Assembly (NCBI GenBank): GCA_016110215.1
Contig: JADWQD010000005.1
Span: 1,054,001 to 1,118,000 of the forward strand
Direction of reading: 5' to 3'
DNA from: Capronia americana
Lineage: Eukaryota; Ascomycota; Eurotiomycetes; Chaetothyriales; Herpotrichiellaceae
Length of the DNA: 64,000 nucleotides
In this document: positions 12,123 to 22,926 of the stretch, in pieces
How the letters are laid out: each line of letters begins with the position of its first letter
Position numbering within the stretch: position 1 is the stretch's first letter
Made by a program: the position numbers and the translations under genes
Notes under the pieces: model-generated
Database searches by the model: none
Seen by the model: only the letters and a program-made list of their open reading frames with translations
What the model was told of the DNA's origin: nothing

Positions 12123-13237
12123 CTATTGTAACGGCTTCTGCCCGTAAACGACCGACACCCTCGTATAGGCGTGAATACTCCTGTCGCTAAAACCCTGTCG
12201 CACCTGCGCTAGGTACAACTGTACTTGCTCATAAGACCATCCTAAAACGCGCGTAAAAAGTGCCAGTGTCCATCCCTCAACCCCTTGGTATGCCTCGAGG
12301 AGATGCCATCGTCCAATCTCCTTGAGTTTTTCGTCTTTAGGCCATGGTCCAAGAGGCATTTTATATCGTTTCTCCACAGTGTTGATCAGACCTGCACGGT
12401 CGATGTATTCCTTCTGATGGTCCAGGATCTGGAATGTTTTCCCCATCTTTTCCCCAGCTTCAATATACCTCGCAGAGGATTCGTAGAAGATGTGCCCTGG
12501 AGGAATCGAATCGTCGTCCGAAATCCAATCGACACTGTACTCCACCTGCTCGAACCAGCCTCCCGGTCGTAGATGTGCATACACTTCCCGATAGAAGGCT
12601 GGCCAGTCCGCGATCGAGCCGAAAAGGCAGCGCACATGGATGAAGTCGAAAGAGTCCGGACTAAAAGTCCATTCTTGAGTGCAGTCTTCGATCTCGAACC
12701 GGCAATTCGGCGGCACCCAGGTCGGCTGAATGGGAGATAGATCCGTGCCCGTCACTATTGCAGAGGGGAATTGGTCGGCAAAGTCGATGGCCCACAGACC
12801 GGTGCCGGTGCCTACATCGAGCACAGCATGGGGGTCGGGGTCGATCGGGGCCAGAAAGAGTTGGCCGTCAAAGAGAAGCAGGAAGACATGGTGTGCGATG
12901 CCTAGCTGATCGTTCTGCACGTCGTCATTTGGACCCCAGTATGCGCCGTCTCTGTATGCATGGTACCGCCGTCCATGCTCAAACCGATACTTGGTGATGG
13001 AAGATGTCAACGAGGTCGTCTCGCTTTCTCTACACAGTTTTCATGTCAGCTTCCTCCACTATTTATTCGCTGGCGGAAAACAGAACAGAATCCGTACATC
13101 TCGGCGCCATATGATGAGTCCACGTCGTCATCGTGACGAGGATCAATTTCCTAGGAAGTCATCAGCTCTTGTGCGGAAGCTGTCCTTGTCATGCTCCCTA
13201 CAGTCGGAATGATCGAATCTTCGGCCTCAGTCGTCAT
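12123..13237 (-). CDS. LaeA-like SAM-dependent methyltransferase
   Basis: Class I methyltransferase of the fungal LaeA-like/TAM group, 331 aa. Exons: 13237-13202, 13150-13098 and 13029-12123. Introns are 51 bp (GTAGGG..TAG) and 68 bp (GTACGG..TAG with a GCTGAC branch). Splicing gives the family N-terminus: an acidic stretch, then DSSYGAEIESETTSLTSS and YRFEHGRRYHAYRDG. SAM motif I is VLDVGTGTGLWAIDFAD; motif II-like GTDLSPIQPTWVPPNC and FDFIHVRCLFGSI follow. Such proteins are usually small-molecule or unknown-substrate methyltransferases; only some act as secondary-metabolism regulators. The 12-codon first exon is the least certain part. Confidence 0.88.
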
Positions 13238-13695
13238 GGAGAGGGTGTCATTTATCAGTGGCGGCGGGTGCTGATAGACGCGTCGCTGGAGAATGTCGCT
13301 TGATTCAAAGATGACGAGCAAGTGAAGAAGACGGAACGTACCGTGACGCCGCACATGGCTAGAGATCATGCTGTGGGGTGATGCTAACGGCCCAGCTTGT
13401 GGGCTACACGGAATCTACACGAGGATCCGCGAGCCCCGCAGCTCGTGGAATCCGTCATGCTCCCAATACTATAGGCTTAGACACGCTCTCTGCACGAGGG
13501 ATTCAATGGTGGAGCGCCTATTGGTCATGAGAGGCATTAGAGTTTCTTTCCGTATGCAAACTAACGCGAGGATGCAGCCGGAGTTGGTCGAAGTAACTGA
13601 TAAGCTAGTAAACTCTCGCGAAACAGAGGTTGAGCTTCTGCTGCGACGTCCCCGTATTGCGCGCCCGCAGAGTTGGCAGCAGTGACTCGCCGTCC

Positions 13696-13732
13696 CCACA
13701 ATTGGTGGTTTTTGAAAAACCACCAATTGTGG
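13696..13732. repeat. Perfect 18+1+18 bp inverted repeat
   Basis: Arms 13696-13713 and 13715-13732 are exact reverse complements around one central G at 13714. The left arm reads CCACAATTGGTGGTTTTT. The symmetry stops abruptly at both outer edges (C versus A). Transcribed, it would form a very stable hairpin. It may mark a junction of transposon ends, a hairpin terminator or a protein site; nothing nearby decides. Confidence 0.9.
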
Positions 13733-14927
13733 AGACCACCTCGGATCTCCGACTCTGTGAGCTTGCGCAGCGCAAGACTAGGCCCTGTACTTGCAGAGTC
13801 CCTCATACGGAGGCCCGTCTCAGCAGGCAGTTTGCTGTCCTCGTCGCTTGAAATTGACCCTCACCGCCGAATCAACACCCAGCACCTCGTCTGTCGCTCT
13901 GGCTAGGCGCAGCTTTGCAGCACCACTCACGTAAGAGTTCAGCGAGCGCCGGCCATAAGAAAGCTGCGACCTCCTTCTTGTGGGCTGTCTCTTGTGTATT
14001 AATTAATAACCTCTTGTAGGATGTGGGATTATCATTAATTCGCCAAGACTGAATGTTGTAGGATCTTGTCAATTGACAACACTCGGCCTTGGCGAATCAT
14101 TCATTCATCCCCTGCCGGTGCCTGCTGTACCACGGATACCCTCTACTTACATACATAAGTAACTCCACACCATTCCCTGCTCTTTCGATCCCCTCATACA
14201 GAGTCCTGTAGCTGATATACATATTCCTTTCAAGTGCGCTTGGCTCGCTTACTCGCTCGCTCACATAATGTAGAGTATTCCACGTAGCCTTGCCGCTGCT
14301 GTTGCCGTTTCTGATCCCCGCTCCATTCCCATCGGCCAAGTCTTGGACCATGTCTGACTTTTGGCTTCATGTTGGTGGCGCTACCTTCTTTCTTGTGGAC
14401 CAATTAAGATGCTTTGTGCCTCTTCAAAAAAGAGTATAGCCGGCGCTGTTGGTGGCGCCGCGCCTTAGAAGAAGACTTCTCAAGGGACACAATGTCGGTT
14501 CTTGCTCAGCCACTTCTACATAGGATTCTCTAAATTTCGGCCTTTTACAGATGGGTGAAGGAAACTGAGTCTTTTTTCACCCGCTGAACTTGAAAGATAT
14601 CAGGAGTCTAAATGGGCTGCTCGTTGATTTTCCCTTTTCGCCGCGCCCATCTGCGCCATGGCTCTCCCCGCGCAGCAACTGTAGATGCGGCACGTTGCGG
14701 GTGGACAGAGAAGAGGAGCCAATTAGGATTTGCCGGGGGATTTGCACGTCGTCCACGTACACAGAAATGATTCTACTGTCTATTTTCCTTAGGCGCAAAT
14801 GCAGTGTGTGTGTCTATCGCCACTTCTGCAAGGTTACAACTGGTAGAACTTGTAGATATACACATGGATTGGTTGGTGGGTCGTGGTTCTTGCGCCGTGG
14901 CTTGTAGTAAGAACTTGAACTCGTTGC

Positions 14928-14971
14928 TAGAAAAGTGCTAGAAAAGTGCTAGAAAAGTGCTAGAAAAGTGC
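14928..14971. repeat. 11-bp tandem repeat, four copies
   Basis: Four consecutive exact copies of TAGAAAAGTGC, followed by a partly matching unit. It lies in non-coding DNA. Confidence 0.9.
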
Positions 14972-15587
14972 CAGATTCAGAAATTCCATTTCTGGACCTG
15001 CGACTCGAGGGTCCAGCTTGATGAAGATTAAGACCATAAATATGCCGGTTGGATTCGCGGTCTGCGATGGCACGTCCATTTGCTCTACCAACCTCGCACA
15101 GTATCTCAGGATATTCATTCCCTTCTCCTGCACCCGTTCAAGGGAAATACATCACTGATACCGAGGTGTCGTGATTTCCTCGATTAAAACAAGCGAGAGT
15201 GAGATTGGAAACCACAGCATCTCCGTCCCCTACCGAGTGCTTCGCAGCCTTGGAGGTCATTGATGTTGATATCTCATACACCGTGCTCATCTAGCATCAA
15301 CCCCCTGGGACCCACAGTCTCGATTCCCCTAGAGACATAGCAGCGGCAAATCACTCGGAATGAGTGAGCTCATGCGGCCAGAGGCCACCTCGAACGGCAC
15401 GCATGCTGTGGCGGCGGATTCTCTAGCTTCGGCCCTCTGTCATCCAAACCGGACGGACAGCCCAGCCGGCCAACTGCCTGGTGTCCAAGGTACTGATGAC
15501 CATCGAAGTCTCCCTTGAGTTGTGAAACGAGGCTGACTGAATTCAAGCCCGCAATCAAAGCGGCAGCATTGTTCTTCCTGGTCAGGC

Positions 15588-16160
15588 GCGGGCCAGGCAT
15601 AAGGGCGAGAGCAACGTAGACAGAGATCGATGCGAATCGTGTGTGATGTCCCGTAAGCGCTGTGACAGTGTCAAACCTGTGTGCGGCAGGTGCAGGACAC
15701 AGCCAGAGCGTTGCAAATGGCCTGAAGGCAAGCCCTCACGAAGTGGGTTAATGAATCTTCGCATGAGCGAAAGATTGGAAGAGAACCTACTACACGACAT
15801 ATGTGATGATAAGTCTGATGGTGACCACACACTCAGAGACGGTCCGGGAAGCAATAACCTGGCTGGATTACAGCTCTCAGAAAGCCTTTCGCCGGAGTTG
15901 CAGCGTCTTGAAGATGTCCGAGTGAGGATCCTCGAGAGCACGAGAGCATACTTAGGCACCAGGCCCGAGCTGCAAGTGAACACAAGTGGAAGCAACGCAA
16001 CACAGCTCCGTCATTCTCAGGAACAGAGAGACTGACAGGAAAGTCGAGCACAGGCTCGGCATCCCCTGGACACCATGTCGACAAATGAAGTCAGCGAGGC
16101 CAGTACCGCCGATGCTGATGATGTCCTCGAAACTTGGCTTCACCCAGAGACTCTGTAACG
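15588..16160 (+). pseudogene. Zn2Cys6 regulator fragment
   Basis: A complete fungal binuclear zinc cluster is encoded from 15632: Cys spacing x2-x6-x6-x2-x6 within CESCVMSRKRC and CGRCRTQPERC. It continues about 110 codons (acidic, Ser/Leu-rich) to a stop near 16035. No upstream Met sits in a convincing place. The following bases carry two other short open frames, one running from an ATG near 16075 to a TAA near 16158 and ending in LETWLHPETL. There is no middle-homology domain, so against the usual 500-800 aa this is either a truncated relic or a short zinc-cluster protein with unresolved splicing. Confidence 0.5.
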
Positions 16161-17972
16161 GCGGGACACACAAGGTCTCGGAGTTACCTTTCTTTTCGAC
16201 GGTATCCAGGTTCATGTTCTGATTCTGAGTGAGGATAAAAGCGAGGGGAAAAGGTCGTACCATTTCAGAGTATGAGGTACAAGGTTAATGTTTCGGCAGA
16301 CAAGGAGTCAGGGAAAAGGGACGCAAACTCCTCCGTTACACTAAGCTGGCGCTCAAGTTGAGCGGGCTTGCTTTATGAGTATGTTTGGGGAAGATGTCTT
16401 GAAACGGGTTCCAAGATTCAGGTAAGACTACAGGCAGTCGGTGTCATCGAGGATGAAGTTACCGGGGCGAGAGACGGTTGTGTTGGGATGAGAAACTGTG
16501 ATGGGATCGGAGGTGCTTGGTGAACTAGTTGCTGTTGTTGAACTAACAGTGTCAATGCAGTTGTCATTGGTAATTATCTGTGTGGTAAACAGGCAGATGA
16601 AGGCCTGGCGCGCTTTGCTGCCAAGGATGGCTCACGTGACGTGACCACGTGACCACCGCCAACAGTTGTCTGTAGATCTCCTCTATCGTGTCTCGCACTG
16701 GCTGGTGGAAAGGGGAATTGTCTGCTTGTTCATGTTGTTGGGGTTAGGTTTGCTAAGCACACATCACTGGATGTAATGACGCAATTACTAAAGTTCCCGC
16801 CGAATTTAGTAGGCAGTGCCGCCGCTTTTAGGGGGTTTCTCCCCTCGATACTAAGAATACTATCACTTCTCAACTTACTTTTCGTTTTTACACACAATAC
16901 ACCTTTTCGAGCTGCGAATGAATCAAGCCCAACTCGATTTACATGTTTTTTGACTCCCGACACTTCTCTTAACTCCGGATCGAGATCACTCTCGGTTTGG
17001 TAGAAACGGTCTAAATTGTCTTCGTAATCCCCGGGTCGGTAAGAGGCGCGACAAGAGCCGTTGAATGTACGGAAAGGTCAACGAAATATATCAACCAACG
17101 ACCTCTCCACCTTGAGGGTTTAAAATCAAGCGTATAAGCAATTCACTATCTGTCTTACGGCCTCTTAAGTCAGGAGTATAGGAACCCACGGTTTTGAGCG
17201 AATTATCCACGATGAGTTATTGAGAATGGTCCCTGATGCTACCCACGACCTTTAGACTGAGCAAGTTCACCCCTCCCAAGTGCCATGCCGGTCATTCCTA
17301 ACAAAGGCAACACCAGCGCAAGTATGCAAGGCGAAATCGTGGTTTCAGTTCGTACAACTCACAGTCCGCAAGACGCTTCGTGAACAGTGCTGGACAAGAC
17401 TGCAAGGGTGGTCGGAGTTTACCCCACGTGACCGAGAGGTGACTCAATGCAGCAGAACAAGGTTCGAGAAACATGCCACAGGAAAGAACCTGTTAACGCC
17501 ATCTTCCAAGTGTCGAGAAAGATAATACGAGTACACCAGCTCGTTTGCCTGGGAATTTGTTAAAGGTGGCGGTGGCATCGCGTTTTCATTCGCTGAGCGA
17601 TCGCGCATTTTCGATCATGCATGAGATAGTCGACCCAATTAAGCTTGCCATCAGGTGAGGTTCTTTGCGAGGAGTTTCGCTTCGCTCAACGAGAAAAGAC
17701 TCAGCTGAAAGATGATGAACGCATGTAGGGCGCTCAGCTGATGTCGTATAAAAGTCACCTCTTTTGAACATGCACAGCAGGATCACGCTGCAGGCTAAAT
17801 ACCTCCTAGTGGGTCTGGAGACACGACCGCATATAAAATCGCCCAACTCACTGGGGTCTTTTGCTGGGGTAGTTGATCTGTGAGTCCACAATTACTTTGT
17901 GTTATGACCGATTTTCTAAAGTACCGCATTTTCACGCAATGCTAGTACCAGCTTAGGTTCAAGTGATCTAAA
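16161..17972. other. Gene-poor stretch upstream of the NLR-type gene
   Basis: About 1.8 kb with no supported gene. It contains copy A of a dispersed repeat (16537-16664) rich in CACGTGAC motifs. It presumably also holds the promoter of the PNPLA-NB-ARC gene starting at 17973. Confidence 0.5.
16537..16664 (+). repeat. Dispersed repeat, copy A
   Basis: Shares a diverged core with 32692-32806: GTTGAACTAACAGTGTCAAT, then ACAGGCAGATGAAGGCCTGG, then GCCAAGGATGG, then paired CACGTGAC/CACGTGACC motifs and CGCCAACA. Small insertions and substitutions separate the two. It is probably a remnant of a transposable element or of a duplicated segment. Confidence 0.75.
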
Positions 17973-20900
17973 ATGAGGCACATTACAAACCGTGGATTGA
18001 GGCTCCTCTCACTAGGTGAAGTTTCTGACTTTGAACGAAAGTCTCGCGACTTTTCACCGCGCTGACACTGCCGCGCACAGATGGTGGAGGTGTCAAGGGA
18101 TTGACTTCTCTCGTCATCCTGGACTCCCTGATGAGGCAGGTGCAGTTCGAGGCCAAGTTGGAAGTAACACCCCGCCCATGCGAATACTTTGACTTGATCG
18201 GTGGGACTTCAACAGGCGGGTAAATAATTCCTACTATTCCGCTCGCTGCGCTGGCATTTACTCAGAGTTTCTAACTATTCTGACAGGTTAATAGCCTTGA
18301 TGCTAGGGAGGCTCCGCATGAGTACAGAGGAGTGCCTTGAAGAATTCAAGAAGATAGCCGGCGATACTTTCAGACTTCGGCTTGGTATCTTCCCCAAAGG
18401 CATCAAAATAGGCAAACTAGCACTTGGTCGCCCATACTACGACTCTAAGGCCCTTGAAGATCGCATCAAGACATTAGTCAAATCACGACTTGGGGACGAG
18501 AATGCGCCATTAGTTCCAACCGACCAGCTCGGATTCTTTCCTACCCCCGAGGCTCAGAAACTGGAGAACGGTCCAGAAGATTGCTTGTGGTGAGTGAACC
18601 GGCGAACTCGAACTGTGGAGACCGAAGCTTACATTGCACTACAGCTTTGTAATGGCGACGGCCGCACATGCCATCGCTCCCAGGGCACTCAAGGCATATA
18701 GGGACCGACAGACGAAGCCTGCCGAGTATACGATTTGGCAAGCCGCCAGGGCCACCTCAGCGGCGCCCTTGTACTTTGCGCTTGCAGAGTTCGATGACGG
18801 ACAGAAGTTCGGGGACGGTGCGATCTTCGCCAACAATCCGGTATACCACGTCGTCTCGGAAGCGATGCAGATGTGGGGTGCCGACTATCCAATCGAGTGC
18901 ATCGTGAGTATCGGTACAGGCGTCGCTCGGAGGCAGACTCTTGAGCATTATCTACCCACTGATCTTGCCGCGGCCATCATCAATGCCACCATAGACTGCG
19001 ATAGAACTCATAAGGACTTTGTCCGCGATCACAGCCTCTGGTTCAAGACGTCGAGATACTTCCGATTCAATATCCAGAATGGAATGGAAAAGGTTGAGCT
19101 AGATGGCTGGAAGAACGAGGGGCTGATGCGAGAACTGGCCGATGAATTTATCTCTGACCCTGTGGTTATGCCATTGAGCGAGCAGTGCGCAAAGAGACTG
19201 GCCTTCCACCAGCTTGATGTATCGCGTAAGTAGTTCTAATGGGTCTTCAATGGGACATATGTCGTGATCCAAAAGCTGACACTGTAAATTTCAAACAGCG
19301 TACGATCACCACGACTTCCTGCTCGGACCTGTGAGACACTACATCGAAAGACCCAAGCATAATGATGCCATTCAGGAGGCTTTCTATACTGAGACAGTAC
19401 GCGTGAGTGGAAGCGCCACCGTTCTGGTCCTGGAGGGCATGGGAGGATCTGGAAAATCGCAGTTAGCTCTCCATTGGGCGAAACAACGGACCGACAAGTA
19501 CAATTACTTGTTTCGCCTGGACTGCTCAACTAGTAAGGTATTCCTCGAAAATTGCAACCAAGTCCTCCGCCGGCTACATCTGCCACCTTCAGCAAGCGAC
19601 CCCGGCATGGTCCTCAAGGAGCACATTGAGGAGCACAAGGGCTACTGGCTCATCATCCTGGATAATTGTGACCAATCATTGCAGCAATTTCCCGTTTCGA
19701 ACTATATCCCAACCTCAATTACGACAACTGTGATCATCACCACAAGGCGTCATGACTGCGAGAGTCTGGGCAGTACGGTCATGGTTGACAAGATGGAACT
19801 CGACGAGTCCCTCAGCCTCCTGTTCACGCAGGCCAGAATTCCTCCTGAGAAGGCGGCAGCAGAAGAGATTCACAAACGTGGGATCAACATCGTCGACGAC
19901 CTTGGGAGACTCGCCCTCGCTGTCGATATCTGCGGATCATATCTTCGCCATATTGAAGATTCTACGTTAGCCAAGTACATTGCCCAACGGAACTCAGGGA
20001 GATGGAAGACATTCCAAGCCGCCCTAGGTAACTCACCTCAGCATGCTCGCTCTGTCAACTACCCAAACAGCGTGCTAATTACCTGGAAGATGAGTTTTAC
20101 CGCATTACAAACGACGAGCGAGCCTGCCGCACTTTTGCTCTGCATTTTGGCCTACCTCGATGGCAGCCACCTCACCAAGGAACTATTCTGGCGCGCTGCA
20201 CAGCCCAAGACGATGATGAAGTCGGCACGCTTTGAGGAAAGAGGGCTCGTCGAGCTTTATATTCATCCTTGGCTGCGGTCGCTCATGGTCGACAATCAGA
20301 CTGGCGAGTGGAACGATGTGGCATTTGAAGAGGCTGTGTCGCTTCTGACGTCGCTTTCGATGATCAGGAGAGAGGAAGATGAGCCATACCATTTCCTTGA
20401 GAGCAGCAGCCACTGGGAAGGCTTGTTCGGTATATGGCAGGGCGAGAAGCCGCCGTATGCACTGGGCAATTATTTCATGCACAACCTCATTCGGGAATGG
20501 CTCATGTTGGAGGCTTACGAGAGAAGCATCGCACGCTCCTTGTATTTTGCCATCCAAGCAAGCCGCCTCTTCCTGCAAGCAGTGCCTGATGACTTCGTGG
20601 ATGGCTTGGTCGATATACTCGAGAGTCCATGGCCTAGGCCCTCGTCCATCTCAATCACCCACCAAGGCGGCATCTGGAATGACGAGGCTGATGGCTTGGC
20701 TATGGAGAGTAAAGCGAGAACCGGCTATTTCCGCCGCACTGAAACCACGCTCTCTTGCCTCGGGCTCTTCTGCCAAGCTTGTGTGGCATTCGTTACGAGC
20801 TCCGATGATTCAGAGACCGAGAGACTCATGGACCAGGAACACAAACGCTTTACTGAACATGATCGAGTACAGGCAGCCGGCTTTCGCAAACTGGGCGAGT

Positions 20901-21946
20901 CGCAACTGGTTTACACAGGCGACGACACCTTCTTCAACGCTCGTCTATGCCTCGAGGTAGACCAAGAGCCTCATGGCCTCTTGATCACGGAACTGACGAA
21001 CACATATGTCGTCATGCAAACTATCTTCGGTTGGTCTAGTGAGGACGCACTGGACAGGCGTCCCTGGCTGCTTTGGACTCGGGCACCCATCTGGCGCGAT
21101 CGAACCTGCCTCGATATGCCCCGGCCCTTGGTGAAGCTGCAGCTTGTTGCACTCACCATCCATAGTATCGACCTCGAGGGTGATGGTGTCAGCTTCCCGG
21201 GGCTTTTGGATGCGGCTCTCCGAGTCAGTTGCAACGTCAACACGCTTAATGCCATCTTACGATGCGGGGGAATCACTGATGACACCAAGGCGTGGATCTT
21301 GGAGGGTTATCTCGATTTGCTAAAGGAGGCGCTCCGGCGAGTGAAAATAATCACCCAGCTGGGTCTACCATTCAGTACAGAAGTCCAATGCTTTAAGAAC
21401 TTCGTCGAGTGCTTCTCATCATGGGCAATCATAAATGCCGGGAACTGGCTTCTGACAACATTTGAGGACCTACTCCGGACGTCACAGACATACCCTGAAT
21501 TTTCCGAGCGTTTGTCGGCCGCAAAACTCATCGAATCTAGCATCAAGCTCCGGTTGGTCCCTGAAGGCATGAGGGATAAGGTCACCGAAATTGACACGGC
21601 GGGACGGCCAGAGCCAAGAGTCGGCACCAACGGCAGACGGTCGCCCTGTCAGACATGTTTCCTCCTATACATGGGTGCTGATATGGAACATCCAAGCTTC
21701 ACAAAGGACCGAGAGCCGGCCACTAGTCCCTCTGGCGTAGGAGTGATGATGGTAGACTGGAACCAGATGCACAGAGGACCGAAAATGATCAGTACTCTGA
21801 CCAAGGGATTGCCACAAATGGAATATGAGGTATGGAACCGTTTGAGGCCCAAGATCAGAATCTCGCGAGATGAAATGAGCAAGGTGTATGGCGAAGGTGG
21901 ATCAGATGTGCACGCGGACTCGGAAATCCAGTATACAATTACCTAG
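17973..21946 (+). CDS. PNPLA (patatin)-NB-ARC NLR-type protein
   Basis: Complete five-exon gene, 1237 aa: 17973-18015, 18081-18219, 18287-18589, 18645-19225 and 19299-21946. All splice phases agree, with introns of 55-73 bp. Residues 10-355 are a patatin-like phospholipase: oxyanion loop DGGGVKGL (15-22), GGTSTGG with Ser about 58, and DGA with Asp about 219. An NB-ARC NTPase follows: P-loop GMGGSGKS (about 402-409), Walker B LIILDNCD (about 473-480), TTVIITTRR, and a GLPLA-like LGRLALAVD. The last ~500 residues are helical-looking with no recognisable TPR, ankyrin or WD repeats, which most fungal NLRs have. Known fungal PNPLA-NB proteins act in allorecognition and regulated cell death; that role here is inferred. 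Confidence 0.93.
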
Positions 21947-22436
21947 GGTAGACTGCTTATCACCATTCTCACCAGGCAGAGATCGATGACAATGTAAAAT
22001 AAGTGCTTTGGAATTTTGAAGCGAGTGCTTCACATACAGTATCAGCGCCAGTAAGCAGTACGAGTGCTGTAGTTTGGGTCATTTGAGCTGTTCTTTCATT
22101 GTACTGTCTATCTGCATGTATCCGACAGTTGTATATACGCGATGAATCCTGCCGTTTATATACCCGTTTGCTGTCATAAGAGCAACGGCAGGCCGGCCCA
22201 GCCGTGCAATCTCCCTTGCAACTCTCTGGAGGTGTGTATGAGACGATCACGACGTCTCAGATGACCAGGTGGGCATGAAATACGAGGATGACAGTCTCAC
22301 TGAGGACATCAACGAGTTCCATGTTCCCCTATATTACTAAAGTTGGGCCAAAACAGACGGCTGAACGAAACATACTCAACAAACCTGGCCCCTGAGTTCC
22401 CCGAACCCGACTGCTCACCGCCCACTGGATGCCTCA
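21947..22436. other. Intergenic downstream of the NLR-type gene
   Basis: About 490 bp of presumed 3' flank. No gene is supported; a plus-strand ORF crossing into the next relic (22343-22729) is judged a shadow. Confidence 0.4.
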
Positions 22437-22926
22437 AGCCCGTTCTGACTTGCTGTCGGTATGATCCCTCTTGCTGTACTTCCTGTCATACATATGGAGA
22501 CCAGCTAGTTTCAGGACCCTGGCGATCGTCTGAGGATGATTCTCGCCCAACTTCTGCTCCCGCTTCGCTTCATCAAATGCTTCGCCGAGTAGTTTCTCAG
22601 CTCTGTCCAGCTGTCCACTGTGGGCATGGAGTGAGTGACCCTAATTCTGCCAGAGTCGATAATGTACCTACTTGGATCACTGCACCTTCGCCTGCTGCTC
22701 TCGAGCGACCATTGAGGGCGCGTGGGTAAAGCATTTCCGCGTCCTTGACCTTGCATCTATAATCATAAATGCCGGCCAGGTTATTGACAGTCTGTAATCT
22801 CAGTATGTAGATTCTCGGGACAAAGTGTTTGTCTCTTCTCGAGCTTTCAAAAGTGCAGTGTCGAGCCTTCCCTGAAAGTCGTAAATGAACGCCAAGCTCT
22901 CTTTGGTCTGCACGACCGATGGATGG
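22437..22926 (-). pseudogene. Decayed TPR-repeat segment
   Basis: Minus-strand translation in shifting frames gives typical NLR-associated TPR units: HPSVVQTKESLAFIYDFQGR, then QTVNNLAGIYDYRCKVKDAE, then LDRAEKLLGEAFDEAKREQK and LGENHPQTIARV. A frameshift and stop near 22810, and an intron-like break near 22625-22680 whose phases do not match, show that it is no longer coding. It is antisense to the upstream PNPLA-NB-ARC gene, which itself lacks TPRs. It is probably the remnant of the C-terminus of a second NLR gene, or an inverted fragment. Confidence 0.65.

Larger units (their letters stand above)
13238..15587. other. Gene-poor stretch
   Basis: More than 2.3 kb with no supported gene. It holds a perfect 37-bp hairpin (13696-13732) and an 11-bp tandem array (14928-14971), listed separately. 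Scattered short ORFs on both strands have no recognisable domains. Confidence 0.5.
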
